Origin: Colwellia ponticola
GTDB lineage: Bacteria; Pseudomonadota; Gammaproteobacteria; Enterobacterales; Alteromonadaceae
Assembly: GCF_005885605.1 (NCBI RefSeq)
Contig: NZ_SZVP01000004.1
Coordinates: 124,001 to 188,000 of the forward strand
DNA: 64,000 nucleotides
Direction: 5' to 3'
The notes under the pieces were generated by a model. That model had not been told where the DNA came from. It searched no databases and worked only from the letters and a program-made list of their open reading frames with translations. The first letter of the stretch is position 1. Each line of letters opens with the position of its first letter. The translations under genes and the position numbers were made by a program. Of the stretch, positions 50,270 to 59,939 are shown in pieces.

Positions 50270-50373
50270 AATAGGTCTCTTAAAACAAGGGATAGATACC
50301 ATTGTAATTTATGTACTAAGCTGAATCCACTTAATACCCAGTATGAAATAACATAATATTTCAATGGCAATCA

Positions 50374-50420
50374 AATGATAGTGATTATCATTTGCATATA
50401 GTTATTTCTTTGCTTATACT
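50374..50420 (+). promoter_or_regulatory. Fur box overlapping a sigma-70 promoter
   Basis: AATGATA-GTGAT-TATCATT (50374-50392) is a perfect inverted repeat, and the 19-mer at 50377-50395 matches the Fur consensus at 15 of 19 positions. A -35 TTGCAT (50392-50397) and -10 TATACT (50415-50420) are 17 bases apart. Bound Fur would cover the -35 element, so expression should rise under iron limitation. The divergent FabH-like gene starts 105 bases away and could also be affected. Confidence 0.75.
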
Positions 50421-50454
50421 CTTACTTATAGAGAATAATTAGGGGGAAGTCGAT

Positions 50455-50688
50455 ATGGCCACTATAACAACAAATGATATCAACAAAGTACAGCTAGAGA
50501 TCTCAAGTGATTTACTCGCCAATTTACTTAATTCAGGCTTACTACATTGCGGTGATTGTAAATGTTTAAATGCTAATGCGAAGAACGTCATTTGGCACAA
50601 TTTACTTGCTCGCAGTACCAACACCAACAGTCATACCACTAATACGCTCAATGCGTCTAACAATGAAGAAGAAATATTGTGTGCTTAA
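50455..50688 (+). CDS. Fur-box-linked Cys-containing mini-protein
   Basis: 77-aa protein with an unusually strong ribosome-binding site (AGGGGGAAG) just before the ATG. The centre LLHCGDCKCLNA carries C32, C35 and C37; a fourth Cys is the penultimate residue (C76). The N-terminal 30 residues look helical, and the tail is Ser/Thr/Asn-rich and probably disordered. The Fur box upstream suggests a role in iron limitation, for example as a metal-binding or regulatory mini-protein. I cannot name the family. Confidence 0.75.
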   Translation: MATITTNDINKVQLEISSDLLANLLNSGLLHCGDCKCLNANAKNVIWHNLLARSTNTNSHTTNTLNASNNEEEILCA

Positions 50689-50768
50689 CAGCATCAAATG
50701 ACTTTGCTTATGGCTCTGCATGTTGTTAACCACCCACGACGCTAACCCAAGCACTGCAATGAGTTAAC

Positions 50769-53111
50769 TTAGTGTAACTCGCATTGCTTAAGGCGTTTAC
50801 TTACATAATCTTTAATATGTTTATTAAGCATTTTCTTGCCTGTGAAAGAAAATTGCTGGCAAATAGTATCGCTGTCATGCTTTTGTATCAATCGAGCAAT
50901 GAGTACTAAAGCATCCTGCTTAACTTGACAAGAAATGTTTTCATCATGCGCCAACAAGTCATGCTTTAGCCATAAATATAAGCTATAACAGCAACTACTA
51001 TATAGCCGCTCTCCTTTTGAAAATGCGTGAACATTAGCCATATCCAGTGCAGACAAGCTGATTAATTCTTCACTAGTATTTTGTTTTAATAGTAAACTGA
51101 CTAATGCTGTCGGTAAGGTTTTATATTCTTCGAGTAGTAGATAATCAAAGCTTCGATAAAAATTCTTTTGTAGTACTTGTTGTGCTTGCTTACTTTGCGT
51201 CTTAATACTCTTAATCAATAAAGCGGAATGCTCACCACTGGCTTTGTCTTTAGTAAACCCTATTCTAGCGGTAGCAAAGCCGCTATTAAGCCAAAATGAA
51301 AGTAAGTCAGGGTTAATACCAAAGCTAGCGCCAATAAAGTCTGCGCCCTGCGCTATCGCCAAATGCTCTATATTATTAAGGAGTGTAGAGCCTAAGCCTA
51401 AATACTGCATTTGTGGGTGCACGGCAATACGCATAATACGTAGATAGTTATAATTAAATGCCTGTTCAAACCCACAGTGACTCAATAATGATTGGGGTAA
51501 AAAATGATTACGCAAACGACGTTGGCCATGTTTTATTGCCTTAATATCAGCTTCATTTACGCCAGCATCTTTACCTTCTTGCATTAATAGCGCAACGGCA
51601 AGTAATTGTGCATTATCATTGCTATCAGAGAAAAAAACCGCTAACTGGACTTGTCGATTATCGAGTAAGAGCTGTAAATCACTCGGCTTTGTTTGATAAT
51701 GTGCGGTCACTAATATAGCAAAAACTTGTTGTAACAACGCCTCATTAGCAACTAATGCGTCAGCACTAATAACTTTGAATACCCCTTCACTTAATAACGG
51801 GGCTGTTGATGTTTTTGTTAAGCCTTTTGTTATACTTTTTGATGACGTTTTAGTTAATACTTTAGTTAATGTCGAACTTAACTGAGGTAACTCAGCATTA
51901 AGTAAACAAGCATCAAAAACTAACTGCTCAAGTGGATCATTTTGTCGCCAGCGAATAGGCTGATGCAAGTGTAAACTTTGCCACTGTGGGCATAACCGAG
52001 TAAGTATTTTTTGAAACTTCAAGGTGAAACCACGCCCTGCTCCCTCATAACCGTGCACAGTACTGGAGAAAACCATTCGATGATAACTACCTAGTAATTG
52101 CTCCAATAAATAAACAGGGATCCCTGCTGCTTCATCAACTAAAACAAGGTTAACTTTATCGACTGTTTTTATTAATTGATCAACGGGTATAAAAGTTAAC
52201 TGCGCCTTACCCAACACAATAATGTTCTGTTGCTGCTCAGCATCAGGTAGACACTGCTTGAGTTGTTGATAAAAAACGGACAACGCCTGAGTATCAGGTG
52301 CGGTAATGACAATAGTAAATAGTTGCTGCTGATGGGATTTCATTAGCTGAGCACAGGCAATAGCTAACGCTGAAGATTTCCCCCGACCACGATCAGCCGT
52401 TAACACTAAGGGTCTTTTTCGGTGTCCTGAGATAACTTTTTCGATGGCTAAAACCGCACTGTATTGCTCTTTAGTCACACAGCCTAACGGATAAGTTGAA
52501 CTTAACGTTGCTTTTACTGATAAGGAAAAATCAGTACTATGGACTAAAGGCGTAAGGTCAGATTCAGTGATAATAGTATGGCTAGGCATGGCTTTTATTA
52601 ATGAATAAAAGCGCTTAAAAAAACGTGTTGGCTCAGTTTTTTCTTTTAATAGTGATTGTTCATTTAATATGGGTAATTTAGGTAGCACTAAGAAAAATAT
52701 ACCGCCTGCTTTTAATGTACCTGATAGCGCGGCAAAAGCATCAATGGTCAACTGACTGTCGGCAAAAATAATAACATCACTTTCACTACCTAACTTATCT
52801 CGGTAACGTTTTTGCGGCACATTAGCAGGCAATAATGGATTATCACTATAAATAAGACAGCTTGCTTCATGTTCAATAGAGCTTTGAAAAGCAGTTTTGT
52901 CTTGAGTATTAAGAGTGCTTTGAGCTGAAAGGCTCGCTGATGATACTGGCGTTTTATTCGCTAAAGTAGCCGCTACCAGATCAATAGATGTCAATAAAGA
53001 TAGCGCCCATTGCTCATTACCTGATAAAACCACTAAACGTCGTTCATTGTTGACTAACGCTGCATGAGCGAAGTCTTTAAACCAAGATAAAAAATCGGGT
53101 ACTGCTATCAT
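50769..53111 (-). CDS. tmcA: tRNA(Met) cytidine acetyltransferase TmcA
   Basis: Makes N4-acetylcytidine at the wobble base of elongator tRNA-Met using acetyl-CoA and ATP. Domain order: an N-terminal DUF1726-like region, a helicase-like ATPase with Walker A TADRGRGKSSALA near residue 240 and DEAAGIP near 320, a GNAT domain (RIMRIAVHPQMQYLGLGS), and a C-terminal tRNA-binding region. Start ATG 53111 (MIAVPDFLSWF) gives 780 aa; the 40-codon N-terminal extension to 53231 is not family-like. It contains a low-complexity Thr/Lys/Ser stretch near residue 420. Confidence 0.93.
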   Translation of the reverse strand: MIAVPDFLSWFKDFAHAALVNNERRLVVLSGNEQWALSLLTSIDLVAATLANKTPVSSASLSAQSTLNTQDKTAFQSSIEHEASCLIYSDNPLLPANVPQKRYRDKLGSESDVIIFADSQLTIDAFAALSGTLKAGGIFFLVLPKLPILNEQSLLKEKTEPTRFFKRFYSLIKAMPSHTIITESDLTPLVHSTDFSLSVKATLSSTYPLGCVTKEQYSAVLAIEKVISGHRKRPLVLTADRGRGKSSALAIACAQLMKSHQQQLFTIVITAPDTQALSVFYQQLKQCLPDAEQQQNIIVLGKAQLTFIPVDQLIKTVDKVNLVLVDEAAGIPVYLLEQLLGSYHRMVFSSTVHGYEGAGRGFTLKFQKILTRLCPQWQSLHLHQPIRWRQNDPLEQLVFDACLLNAELPQLSSTLTKVLTKTSSKSITKGLTKTSTAPLLSEGVFKVISADALVANEALLQQVFAILVTAHYQTKPSDLQLLLDNRQVQLAVFFSDSNDNAQLLAVALLMQEGKDAGVNEADIKAIKHGQRRLRNHFLPQSLLSHCGFEQAFNYNYLRIMRIAVHPQMQYLGLGSTLLNNIEHLAIAQGADFIGASFGINPDLLSFWLNSGFATARIGFTKDKASGEHSALLIKSIKTQSKQAQQVLQKNFYRSFDYLLLEEYKTLPTALVSLLLKQNTSEELISLSALDMANVHAFSKGERLYSSCCYSLYLWLKHDLLAHDENISCQVKQDALVLIARLIQKHDSDTICQQFSFTGKKMLNKHIKDYVSKRLKQCELH

Positions 53112-53255
53112 CTTTTTTAGTGTCCTAAAGTGTGTACCATTAATGAGCTTTTCAACAACGCTCAGGCAAAAAAACGCTATGTTGCTTAAAAAGCACCTAT
53201 GGTCTATATATTGAGCTATACAATGAATCATTATTTTATGATTAAACTGGAAAGC

Positions 53256-53297
53256 TTGATGTAGGTCAACTGAGTGTCTTTAACAAACGATTAAGAT
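53256..53297 (+). promoter_or_regulatory. FNR-type site and promoter of the nap operon
   Basis: TTGAT-GTAG-GTCAA (53256-53269) matches the FNR consensus TTGAT-N4-ATCAA at 9 of 10 positions. A -10-like TAAGAT lies at 53292-53297, placing the site near -41.5, the class II activation position. This predicts anaerobic induction of nap by FNR (EtrA in Shewanella). Confidence 0.75.
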
Positions 53298-53424
53298 GAA
53301 TAAAAATTAATCAATCAACAGTGTTTATTACCAGTAAAGCAAGCTTAGCCCTATACGCATACCTACTACGCATATTAGTTTAGCTATAACGTAATTTATC
53401 TTTATCATAAACGTTGAGAATATT

Positions 53425-53586
53425 ATGAACCAAGCTACATCGCCTGAACAACAAAAAAAGCATGAGCGAAATACCTTTATTTTTCTTGCTGTGTTTTTAG
53501 CACCTATCTTATCTGTCATTATCGTTGCTGGTTTTGGCTTTGCTGTTTGGATAAGCCACATATTTTTCGGCCCACCAGGCGCTTAA
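53425..53586 (+). CDS. napE: periplasmic nitrate reductase accessory protein NapE
   Basis: 53-aa protein: a short charged N-terminus (MNQATSPEQQKKHERNTF), one transmembrane helix (IFLAVFLAPILSVIIVAGFGFAVWI) and the ending FFGPPGA, typical of NapE. A GAGAA precedes the ATG. First gene of napEFDABC. Its biochemical role is unknown; it is thought to be a small membrane component of the Nap system. Confidence 0.9.
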   Translation: MNQATSPEQQKKHERNTFIFLAVFLAPILSVIIVAGFGFAVWISHIFFGPPGA

Positions 53587-53589
53587 AAT

Positions 53590-54150
53590 ATGTCTATCAA
53601 CCCCCCTACAACAGCACGTTTAGCTGATCCGTCAAAAAGACGTTTTTTTCGCGGCCAAATAAAAGCTAAGCAAGAAATACGCTTACCTTGGGTAGTTAAC
53701 GAAGCGGTGTTTACCTCAGGTTGTACCCAATGCCAAGACTGCATTAGCCAGTGTGAAACGAATATTATTGTTAAAGATGAACAGGGTTTCCCCAAAGTTG
53801 ATTTCAGTTTAGGTGAGTGTAGCTTTTGTAATAAGTGTATCGAGGTGTGTGAACAACCACTTTTTTCAGGTGCTTTTGCTGATAATGAGCCTGTAAATAG
53901 CGGTGAAAAAGCTTGGCCTACCACATTAGAAATTAGTGATAAATGTTTAGCGAAAAACAATATTTATTGCCAAAGTTGCCGCGATGAATGTGAAACCAGC
54001 GTCATCAAATTTAACTATCTTGACTCAAGTATTCCCCAGCCTAGTTTACATCTCCTTGATTGCACTCAGTGTGGCGCTTGTATCAAGGTTTGCCCTCAAG
54101 ATGCTATCGCCTTTACTTTCAACTCAACGCCAGCCAACGCGACTAATTAG
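53590..54150 (+). CDS. napF: ferredoxin-type protein NapF
   Basis: Cytoplasmic iron-sulfur protein that helps mature the NapA iron-sulfur cluster. Four Cys clusters are visible in its 186 residues: CTQCQDCISQCE, CSFCNKCIEVCE, CQSCRDECE and CTQCGACIKVCP, as in E. coli NapF. The basic N-terminus (SKRRFFRGQIK) is also typical. It begins 3 bases after napE. Confidence 0.94.
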   Translation: MSINPPTTARLADPSKRRFFRGQIKAKQEIRLPWVVNEAVFTSGCTQCQDCISQCETNIIVKDEQGFPKVDFSLGECSFCNKCIEVCEQPLFSGAFADNEPVNSGEKAWPTTLEISDKCLAKNNIYCQSCRDECETSVIKFNYLDSSIPQPSLHLLDCTQCGACIKVCPQDAIAFTFNSTPANATN

Positions 54151-54161
54151 AAGAGATACCT

Positions 54162-54458
54162 ATGACAAAAAATACCCTAAATACCGCCTCTGAATATCAT
54201 GTTGCTAGTTTAGTTGCTTATCCTATATTTACGCAGCTAGATGATGTTAAAGCAGCAATTGTTGCTGTTGACGGCACTGAAATACATGCAACCAGCGAGG
54301 AAGGCAAAATAGTTTTTACTATAGAAGGTAATAGCTATAAAGATATTGGCAAAAAGATGGATCTGATTAGAGTACACAAAGGCATTATTAATTTATCACC
54401 TGTTTACCATCAAGTGCTTGATGAAAGTGGTGATGACAAGGTCGCACACAATAGCTGA
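54162..54458 (+). CDS. napD: NapA signal-peptide chaperone NapD
   Basis: 98-aa cytoplasmic chaperone that binds the Tat signal peptide of NapA and delays export until cofactor loading. The pattern EYHVASLVAYPIFTQLDDVKA matches the start of the NapD fold. It lies between napF and napA; a 130-base AT-rich gap precedes napA. Confidence 0.93.
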   Translation: MTKNTLNTASEYHVASLVAYPIFTQLDDVKAAIVAVDGTEIHATSEEGKIVFTIEGNSYKDIGKKMDLIRVHKGIINLSPVYHQVLDESGDDKVAHNS

Positions 54459-54588
54459 CTTACCAAGTAAGTAAGTAAAATAATTAACCCATTTATATTA
54501 TAAAGGTAATAAACGTAACAACGATATAAATAAAAAACATAGCCCTATTTACCGTAAAACACAAATAACGCAAGAAGAAGGTAGCACC

Positions 54589-57087
54589 ATGACAATTAAT
54601 CGCCGAGAATTTATTAAAGCTAATGCTATTGCCGCAGCGGCGGCTGTTGCTGGGGTATCCGTACCTGCTATCGCATCAAACTTAATTACCAGCTCAGATA
54701 TTACCAAGCTAAAGTGGGATAAAGCGCCTTGTCGTTTTTGTGGTACTGGCTGTAGTGTTAATGTCGGTGTTATGGATGGCAAAGTAGTAGCTACACACGG
54801 AGATATTAAATCACCGGTAAATAAAGGATTAAATTGTGTTAAAGGTTACTTCCTATCGAAGATTATGTACGGTAAAGATCGATTAACAACACCATTGCTA
54901 CGTATGACCAATGGAAAATACGACAAAGCAGGTGAGTTTGCCCCTGTGTCTTGGGACAAAGCATTTGATGTGATGGCTGAAAAAGCTAAAGATGCATTGA
55001 AAAAAGATGGTCCAGAAGCGCTCGGTATGTTTGGCTCTGGTCAATGGACAGTACAAGAGGGTTATGCCGCTGTTAAGTTAATGAAAGCAGGCTTTCGTAC
55101 CAACAATATAGACCCTAATGCGCGTCACTGTATGGCATCAGCTGTCGGTGGTTTTATGCGTACCTTTGGTATTGATGAACCTATGGGCTGTTACGATGAT
55201 TTAGAAGCCGCAGATGCGTTTGTATTATGGGGCTCAAACATGGCCGAAATGCATCCCATTTTATGGACTCGTTTAACTGATCGCCGTTTAAGTGCGCCGC
55301 ATGTAAAAGTGGCCGTGTTATCTACTTTTGAGCACCGAAGTTTTGATTTAGCAGATAACGGCATAGTCTTCACGCCACAAACTGATTTAGCCATTTTAAA
55401 TTACATTGCTAACTACATTATTCAAACTGACCGTGTTAATACAGACTTTGTTAACAAGCATACTAACTTTAGATTAGGTGAAACCGATATTGGTTATGGA
55501 TTACGCCCTGAGCATGAGTTAGAGCAAAGAGCGAAAAATAATGGCGAAACATCAGGTAGTTCAACACCAATAAACTTTGATGAATACGCTAAATTTGTCA
55601 GCACTTATACCCTTGAATACACCGCTAAATTATCAGGTGTGCCAGAGCATAAACTAAAAGCATTAGCTGAGCTTTATGCCGATCCAAAAATTAAAGTCAC
55701 TTCTTTTTGGACCATGGGCTTTAACCAACACACTCGTGGTGTGTGGGCCAATAACCTTTGTTATAACATTCACTTATTAACCGGTAAAATATCTGAACCA
55801 GGCAACAGCCCATTTTCATTAACAGGCCAACCCTCAGCTTGTGGTACGGCGCGTGAAGTAGGTACTTTCTCCCATCGATTACCTGCTGACATGGTGGTTA
55901 AAAACCCTAAGCATAGAGCAATCGCAGAGAAAATTTGGCAATTACCTGAAGGCACAGTGCCACCTAAGCCAGGCTATCATGCAGTATTACAAAATCGCAT
56001 GTTAAAAGATGGCAAGTTAAACTTTTATTGGGTGCAATGTAATAACAATATGCAGGCCGCTGCCAATATTAATGAAGAAGCTTACCCTGGCTATCGTAAT
56101 CCTAAAAACTTTATCGTTGTCTCAGACCCTTATCCTACCGTCACTGCACAAGCGGCTGACTTAATTTTACCGACCGCAATGTGGGTAGAAAAAGAAGGGG
56201 TTTATGGTAATGCTGAGCGCCGCACTCAATCCTGGTATCAGATGGTTGAAGCGCCAAATGGAGCTAAATCAGATTTATGGCAGTTAGTCGAATTTTCTAA
56301 ACGCTTTAACGTTGAAGACGTTTGGCCCGAAGAACTTATTGCTAAAAAGCCTGACGTACGTGGTAAAACATTATTTGACGTACTTTATAAAGACTCTGCT
56401 GTTGGTAGGTTCTCACTTGATGAGATACCCGAAGATCGCTTAAATCATGAGTCACGTGATTTTGGTTTCTATATCCAAAAAGGCTTATTTGAAGAGTATG
56501 CAACTTTTGGTCGAGGTCATGCACATGATTTAGCTCCTTATGATAGATACCACCAAGAGCGTGGTTTACGCTGGCCTGTCGTTAATGGCAAAGAAACGAA
56601 GTGGCGCTTTAAGGAGGGCTCAGACCCTTACGCTAAACCGGGTAGTGGCTGGGACTTTTATGGTAAACCAGATGGTCGTGCTGTTATTTTCGCCCTGCCT
56701 TATGAGCCGGCAGCAGAGTCGCCTGATGAAGAATACGACTTATGGTTATCAACAGGTCGTGTATTAGAACATTGGCATTCAGGCTCCATGACACAACGTG
56801 TACCAGAGCTATATAAGTCGATGCCAGATGCCTTAGTTTATATGCACCCTGATGATGCTAAAAAACGTGGTATGCGCCGTGGTGATTTAGTAAAACTTAT
56901 TTCTCGTCGCGGTGAAGTACAAACACGGGTAGAAACGAGAGGCCGTAATAAGCCACCAATTGGTTTAGTGTTTATGCCCTGGTTTGATGCTAGTCGCCTA
57001 CTCAATAAAGTGACATTAGATGCCACGGATCCGTTATCAAAACAAACGGATTATAAAAAATGTGCTATCAAAATTGTTAAAGTTTAG
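54589..57087 (+). CDS. napA: periplasmic nitrate reductase catalytic subunit NapA
   Basis: Molybdenum bis-MGD enzyme reducing nitrate to nitrite in the periplasm. A Tat signal ([19 protein letters not shown]) is followed by a 4Fe-4S site ([13 protein letters not shown] with a fourth Cys in GLNCVKGYF), and the molybdenum-ligating Cys lies in [14 protein letters not shown] near residue 183. The C-terminal molybdopterin-binding domain ends at the usual place. Length is 832 aa. A good AGAAGAAGG ribosome-binding site precedes the ATG. Confidence 0.98.
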   Translation: MTINRREFIKANAIAAAAAVAGVSVPAIASNLITSSDITKLKWDKAPCRFCGTGCSVNVGVMDGKVVATHGDIKSPVNKGLNCVKGYFLSKIMYGKDRLTTPLLRMTNGKYDKAGEFAPVSWDKAFDVMAEKAKDALKKDGPEALGMFGSGQWTVQEGYAAVKLMKAGFRTNNIDPNARHCMASAVGGFMRTFGIDEPMGCYDDLEAADAFVLWGSNMAEMHPILWTRLTDRRLSAPHVKVAVLSTFEHRSFDLADNGIVFTPQTDLAILNYIANYIIQTDRVNTDFVNKHTNFRLGETDIGYGLRPEHELEQRAKNNGETSGSSTPINFDEYAKFVSTYTLEYTAKLSGVPEHKLKALAELYADPKIKVTSFWTMGFNQHTRGVWANNLCYNIHLLTGKISEPGNSPFSLTGQPSACGTAREVGTFSHRLPADMVVKNPKHRAIAEKIWQLPEGTVPPKPGYHAVLQNRMLKDGKLNFYWVQCNNNMQAAANINEEAYPGYRNPKNFIVVSDPYPTVTAQAADLILPTAMWVEKEGVYGNAERRTQSWYQMVEAPNGAKSDLWQLVEFSKRFNVEDVWPEELIAKKPDVRGKTLFDVLYKDSAVGRFSLDEIPEDRLNHESRDFGFYIQKGLFEEYATFGRGHAHDLAPYDRYHQERGLRWPVVNGKETKWRFKEGSDPYAKPGSGWDFYGKPDGRAVIFALPYEPAAESPDEEYDLWLSTGRVLEHWHSGSMTQRVPELYKSMPDALVYMHPDDAKKRGMRRGDLVKLISRRGEVQTRVETRGRNKPPIGLVFMPWFDASRLLNKVTLDATDPLSKQTDYKKCAIKIVKV

Positions 57088-57096
57088 GAGTCTGAC

Positions 57097-57600
57097 ATGA
57101 AAAAAATTAACCTCGCTGTGATTGCCAGTTTATTAATGCTGGCGATAGCCCCTATGATGTTCTCTCTAAATGCCAGTGCCGCTGATAAAAATACCGTAAA
57201 CTCTCTAGCAACGCTCAGAGATAGCACTCCTATTGATCGTCAAAAAGAGCCCAATAGCATACCCAAAGTAGTAAATAAAGATATTAAGCAAGGACGTAAT
57301 TATCCCATGCAGCCACCTGTTATTCCTCATACTACCCGTAGTTATGAAGTGAATTTGAACAATAATAAGTGTATGTCTTGTCACTCACGTCACCGCACAG
57401 AAAAGTCTCAAGCACCTATGGTCAGCGTTACCCATTATATGGATCGCGATGGCAACTTTTTAGCCGATGTGTCACCTCGTCGTTACTTTTGTAACCAGTG
57501 CCATATAACGCAGCTTGATGCAGAGCCTTTAGTAGAAAACACCTTCACTGATATGCACAGCTTAATGAAAGAAAAAACTGCCACTACAGAGCAACATTAG
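57097..57600 (+). CDS. napB: periplasmic nitrate reductase cytochrome subunit NapB
   Basis: Small di-haem cytochrome c passing electrons to NapA. It has a signal peptide ([20 protein letters not shown]...ASA) and two CXXCH haem sites, CMSCH near residue 91 and CNQCH near 132. Length is 167 aa, 9 bases after napA. Confidence 0.96.
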   Translation: MKKINLAVIASLLMLAIAPMMFSLNASAADKNTVNSLATLRDSTPIDRQKEPNSIPKVVNKDIKQGRNYPMQPPVIPHTTRSYEVNLNNNKCMSCHSRHRTEKSQAPMVSVTHYMDRDGNFLADVSPRRYFCNQCHITQLDAEPLVENTFTDMHSLMKEKTATTEQH

Positions 57601-57608
57601 GAGCCATC

Positions 57609-58196
57609 ATGAAGAATATATTATTAATAGGGTGGCGAACGCTCACTAGACCTAGCGGCTACTATAGCTTGGGTGCTTTAGTTATTGGCGGTTTTATTGC
57701 CGGTATCATTTTTTGGGGTGGTTTTAACACGGCCTTAGAAGTAACCAATACTGAAAAATTTTGTATCTCATGCCATGAAATGGAAAATAACGTTTATGAG
57801 GAGCTAAAAACTACCATACACTTTACTAACCGTTCAGGCGTAAGAGCAACCTGCCCTGATTGTCATGTACCTCATAACTGGACCGATAAAATAGCCCGTA
57901 AGATGAAAGCCTCTAAAGAAGTATGGGGGGCTATTTTTGGCACTATAAATACTCGAGAGAAGTTTTTAGTACAACGTAAACGCTTAGCCCAACATGAATG
58001 GGAGCGCTTAAAAGCCAATGATTCATTAGAATGTCGTAACTGCCATAATTTCGATTATATGGATTTTACCGAGCAAAGTGAACGTGCTGCTTATCAACAC
58101 TCAACCGCATTGGCCTCCGGTGAAAAAACCTGTATTGATTGTCATAAAGGTATTGCTCACGAATTACCTGATATGAAAGGTGTAGAAGGTTGGTAA
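57609..58196 (+). CDS. napC: tetrahaem quinol dehydrogenase NapC
   Basis: Membrane-anchored NapC/NirT-family cytochrome that oxidises quinol and feeds NapB. One N-terminal membrane helix ([19 protein letters not shown]) and four CXXCH motifs: CISCH, CPDCH, CRNCH and CIDCH. Length is 195 aa. With no napG or napH in the operon, NapC should be the sole quinol entry point. Confidence 0.96.
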   Translation: MKNILLIGWRTLTRPSGYYSLGALVIGGFIAGIIFWGGFNTALEVTNTEKFCISCHEMENNVYEELKTTIHFTNRSGVRATCPDCHVPHNWTDKIARKMKASKEVWGAIFGTINTREKFLVQRKRLAQHEWERLKANDSLECRNCHNFDYMDFTEQSERAAYQHSTALASGEKTCIDCHKGIAHELPDMKGVEGW

Positions 58197-58229
58197 TACT
58201 ACAACAGTAACTTAGTAATATGCTTTATC

Positions 58230-58260
58230 AAAACCAGTGCTTGTCACTGGTTTTTTTATT
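58230..58260 (+). terminator. nap operon terminator
   Basis: AAAACCAGTG, CTTGT loop, CACTGGTTTT with a continuing T-run (58249-58257). It lies 33 bases after the napC stop. Confidence 0.9.
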
Positions 58261-58308
58261 ACTTGATTAACTATCATACGTTTTGTATTGATAATTAAAT
58301 ACATACTA

Positions 58309-58544
58309 ATACCAAGTTGATTAAGTTATTTCCCAGTCAGCGAGCATTAAAAGGTTTAGAGGTAAGGCATTGATTGAAAAGAATGGTTATTCAGGAGAAT
58401 GTGCGTCCTGCATTCTCTAATAAGCTACCTTCGTGTAGCGTCCTTGTCAAAATCAATAACGCCACATGTAAGCCTTTATCTTTTATTAGCTACTCCCCTT
58501 GGGAGCTTGCTCTGTGTTAGGAATAAATTTAATTAAATTGGTAT
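58309..58544. mobile_element. MITE-like element with 24-bp terminal inverted repeats
   Basis: The left end (58309-58332, beginning ATACCAAGTTGATTAAG) and the reverse complement of the right end (58521-58544, ATACCAATTTAATTAAA) agree at about 20 of 24 positions, bounding 236 bp with no reading frame. Inside is a hairpin GAGAATG/CATTCTC (58395-58417) and other short inverted pairs. No clear target-site duplication is visible. It fills much of the 680-bp gap after napC; the rest (58545-58875) is AT-rich with nothing I can name. Confidence 0.55.
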
Positions 58545-58875
58545 AAATTAAAAATAAAGTCAAGCATGAATAAAGGCAAACCTATTAGCAATAAACTTTA
58601 ACAACCACATTATGAAATTTAATTAGCTATCTGCGACTTAATCACCAAATTTAACATCACTATAGTCAATTATACCGTTCATTGTCTGATAACGTATTAG
58701 CATTTTTTTATCGAGACCTAATATAAAATCACCTGTAAAAAAATTAATAGTAATTATTCGTAATAATTTTATATTTTTTTGTCATTGGATATTGAAAATA
58801 GCAACGTTATTACCTATGTTAAGCAATATACATTCTATAATTTTTATAGCCATTGCATTAAAAGGTAACCCAACC

Positions 58876-59085
58876 ATGGTAAGCGATATAGACGATGACT
58901 TTTTAGACGACACCAGTGATAGTGACACTGAAGCTGATGAAAAAGAGGAGTCAAACGGCAATACTTTAACAGAGAAAAAAATCCAAGAACAAGCACAAAA
59001 AAATCTGTTAGCACGTAAGCGTATTGAAGAATTAAGGGAACAAAAACTACTCAAAAGTTTACTTGATGATAGCGAGGATTGGTAA
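58876..59085 (+). CDS. small acidic PA3496-family protein
   Basis: 69-aa protein starting MVSDIDDDFLDDTSDSDTE and ending in a basic helix (ARKRIEELREQKLLKSLLDD) and EDW. This acidic-head, charged-helix layout resembles the PA3496 family, annotated as putative envelope integrity proteins of unknown mechanism. The frame is open 28 codons further upstream, but that part is hydrophobic and unlike the family, and an AAGGT precedes ATG 58876. Confidence 0.7.
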   Translation: MVSDIDDDFLDDTSDSDTEADEKEESNGNTLTEKKIQEQAQKNLLARKRIEELREQKLLKSLLDDSEDW

Positions 59086-59218
59086 GAAACAGCGAATATA
59101 AACATCTTTTCTCATCACGCTAACACTGCCTTTATAGAACCTTGATATAACTTTGCAACAAGCTAATTTAAGCATAGAATAACTACCTATTATTAACACT
59201 CATTAGCTTGTAATTATT

Positions 59219-59872
59219 ATGACCTTATTTGAAAAACTACGTTGTCTATTTACTTTTGGCCAAGGCGTCGCCTTACCACTTCCTGAATTATCGAGTGATA
59301 CTACACCCGCTCAATTATTCGAATTATGGTTTGACGATGCTAAAAAAGCCGGTATTTTACTGCCCGAAGCAATGTCTGTTAGTAGCTGTAATAGCGATGG
59401 GCAACCTAGCTCTCGTATGGTGTTACTTAAAGATTATGATAATGATGGTTTTGTATTTTTCACCAACTACACTAGCCGTAAAAGCCAAGAGTTGAGTGAA
59501 AATAATAAAGTCGCATTATTATTTCATTGGAACGTATTACAACGACAAATTCGTATTGAAGGAACAGTAGAAAAAGTATCTGTACAAGAATCTGCTGATT
59601 ACTTTCACAGCCGAGACAGAGGTAGCCAAGTGGGTGCTTGGGCATCAAAACAAAGTCAAAAGCTTAAGTATGATAATGAATTAAAAGAGCAGATGAGCCA
59701 TTATCAAGAGAAATATTCGGAAGGCGAAGTGCCACACCCTGAGTTTTGGGGGGGGTGGCGCATTAAACCTCATGCAATAGAGTTTTGGCAAGGGCGTGCT
59801 AACCGCTTACATGATCGTTTATGTTTTGAAAAAGATGGTAACAAGTGGCTTAATTATAAGTTAAACCCTTAA
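59219..59872 (+). CDS. pdxH: pyridoxamine 5'-phosphate oxidase
   Basis: FMN enzyme making pyridoxal 5'-phosphate. Visible FMN-binding and substrate segments: SSRMVLLKDYDNDGFVFFTNY, WNVLQRQIRIEG, SRDRGSQVGAWAS and the C-terminal EFWQGRANRLHDR. The usual final Arg-Leu-x-Pro is KLNP here. Length is 217 aa. The gene is monocistronic. Confidence 0.95.
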   Translation: MTLFEKLRCLFTFGQGVALPLPELSSDTTPAQLFELWFDDAKKAGILLPEAMSVSSCNSDGQPSSRMVLLKDYDNDGFVFFTNYTSRKSQELSENNKVALLFHWNVLQRQIRIEGTVEKVSVQESADYFHSRDRGSQVGAWASKQSQKLKYDNELKEQMSHYQEKYSEGEVPHPEFWGGWRIKPHAIEFWQGRANRLHDRLCFEKDGNKWLNYKLNP

Positions 59873-59939
59873 GACATAAAATATTTTTACGTGGTAAGGG
59901 AGTATAGTTAAGTTATAGTAAGTCGGGTTTAGTCACTCA

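Noticed and set aside
58545..58875. Possible gene or small RNA before the PA3496-type gene
   Set aside because: No open frame with a ribosome-binding site and no clear promoter-terminator pair; it reads as plain AT-rich spacer.
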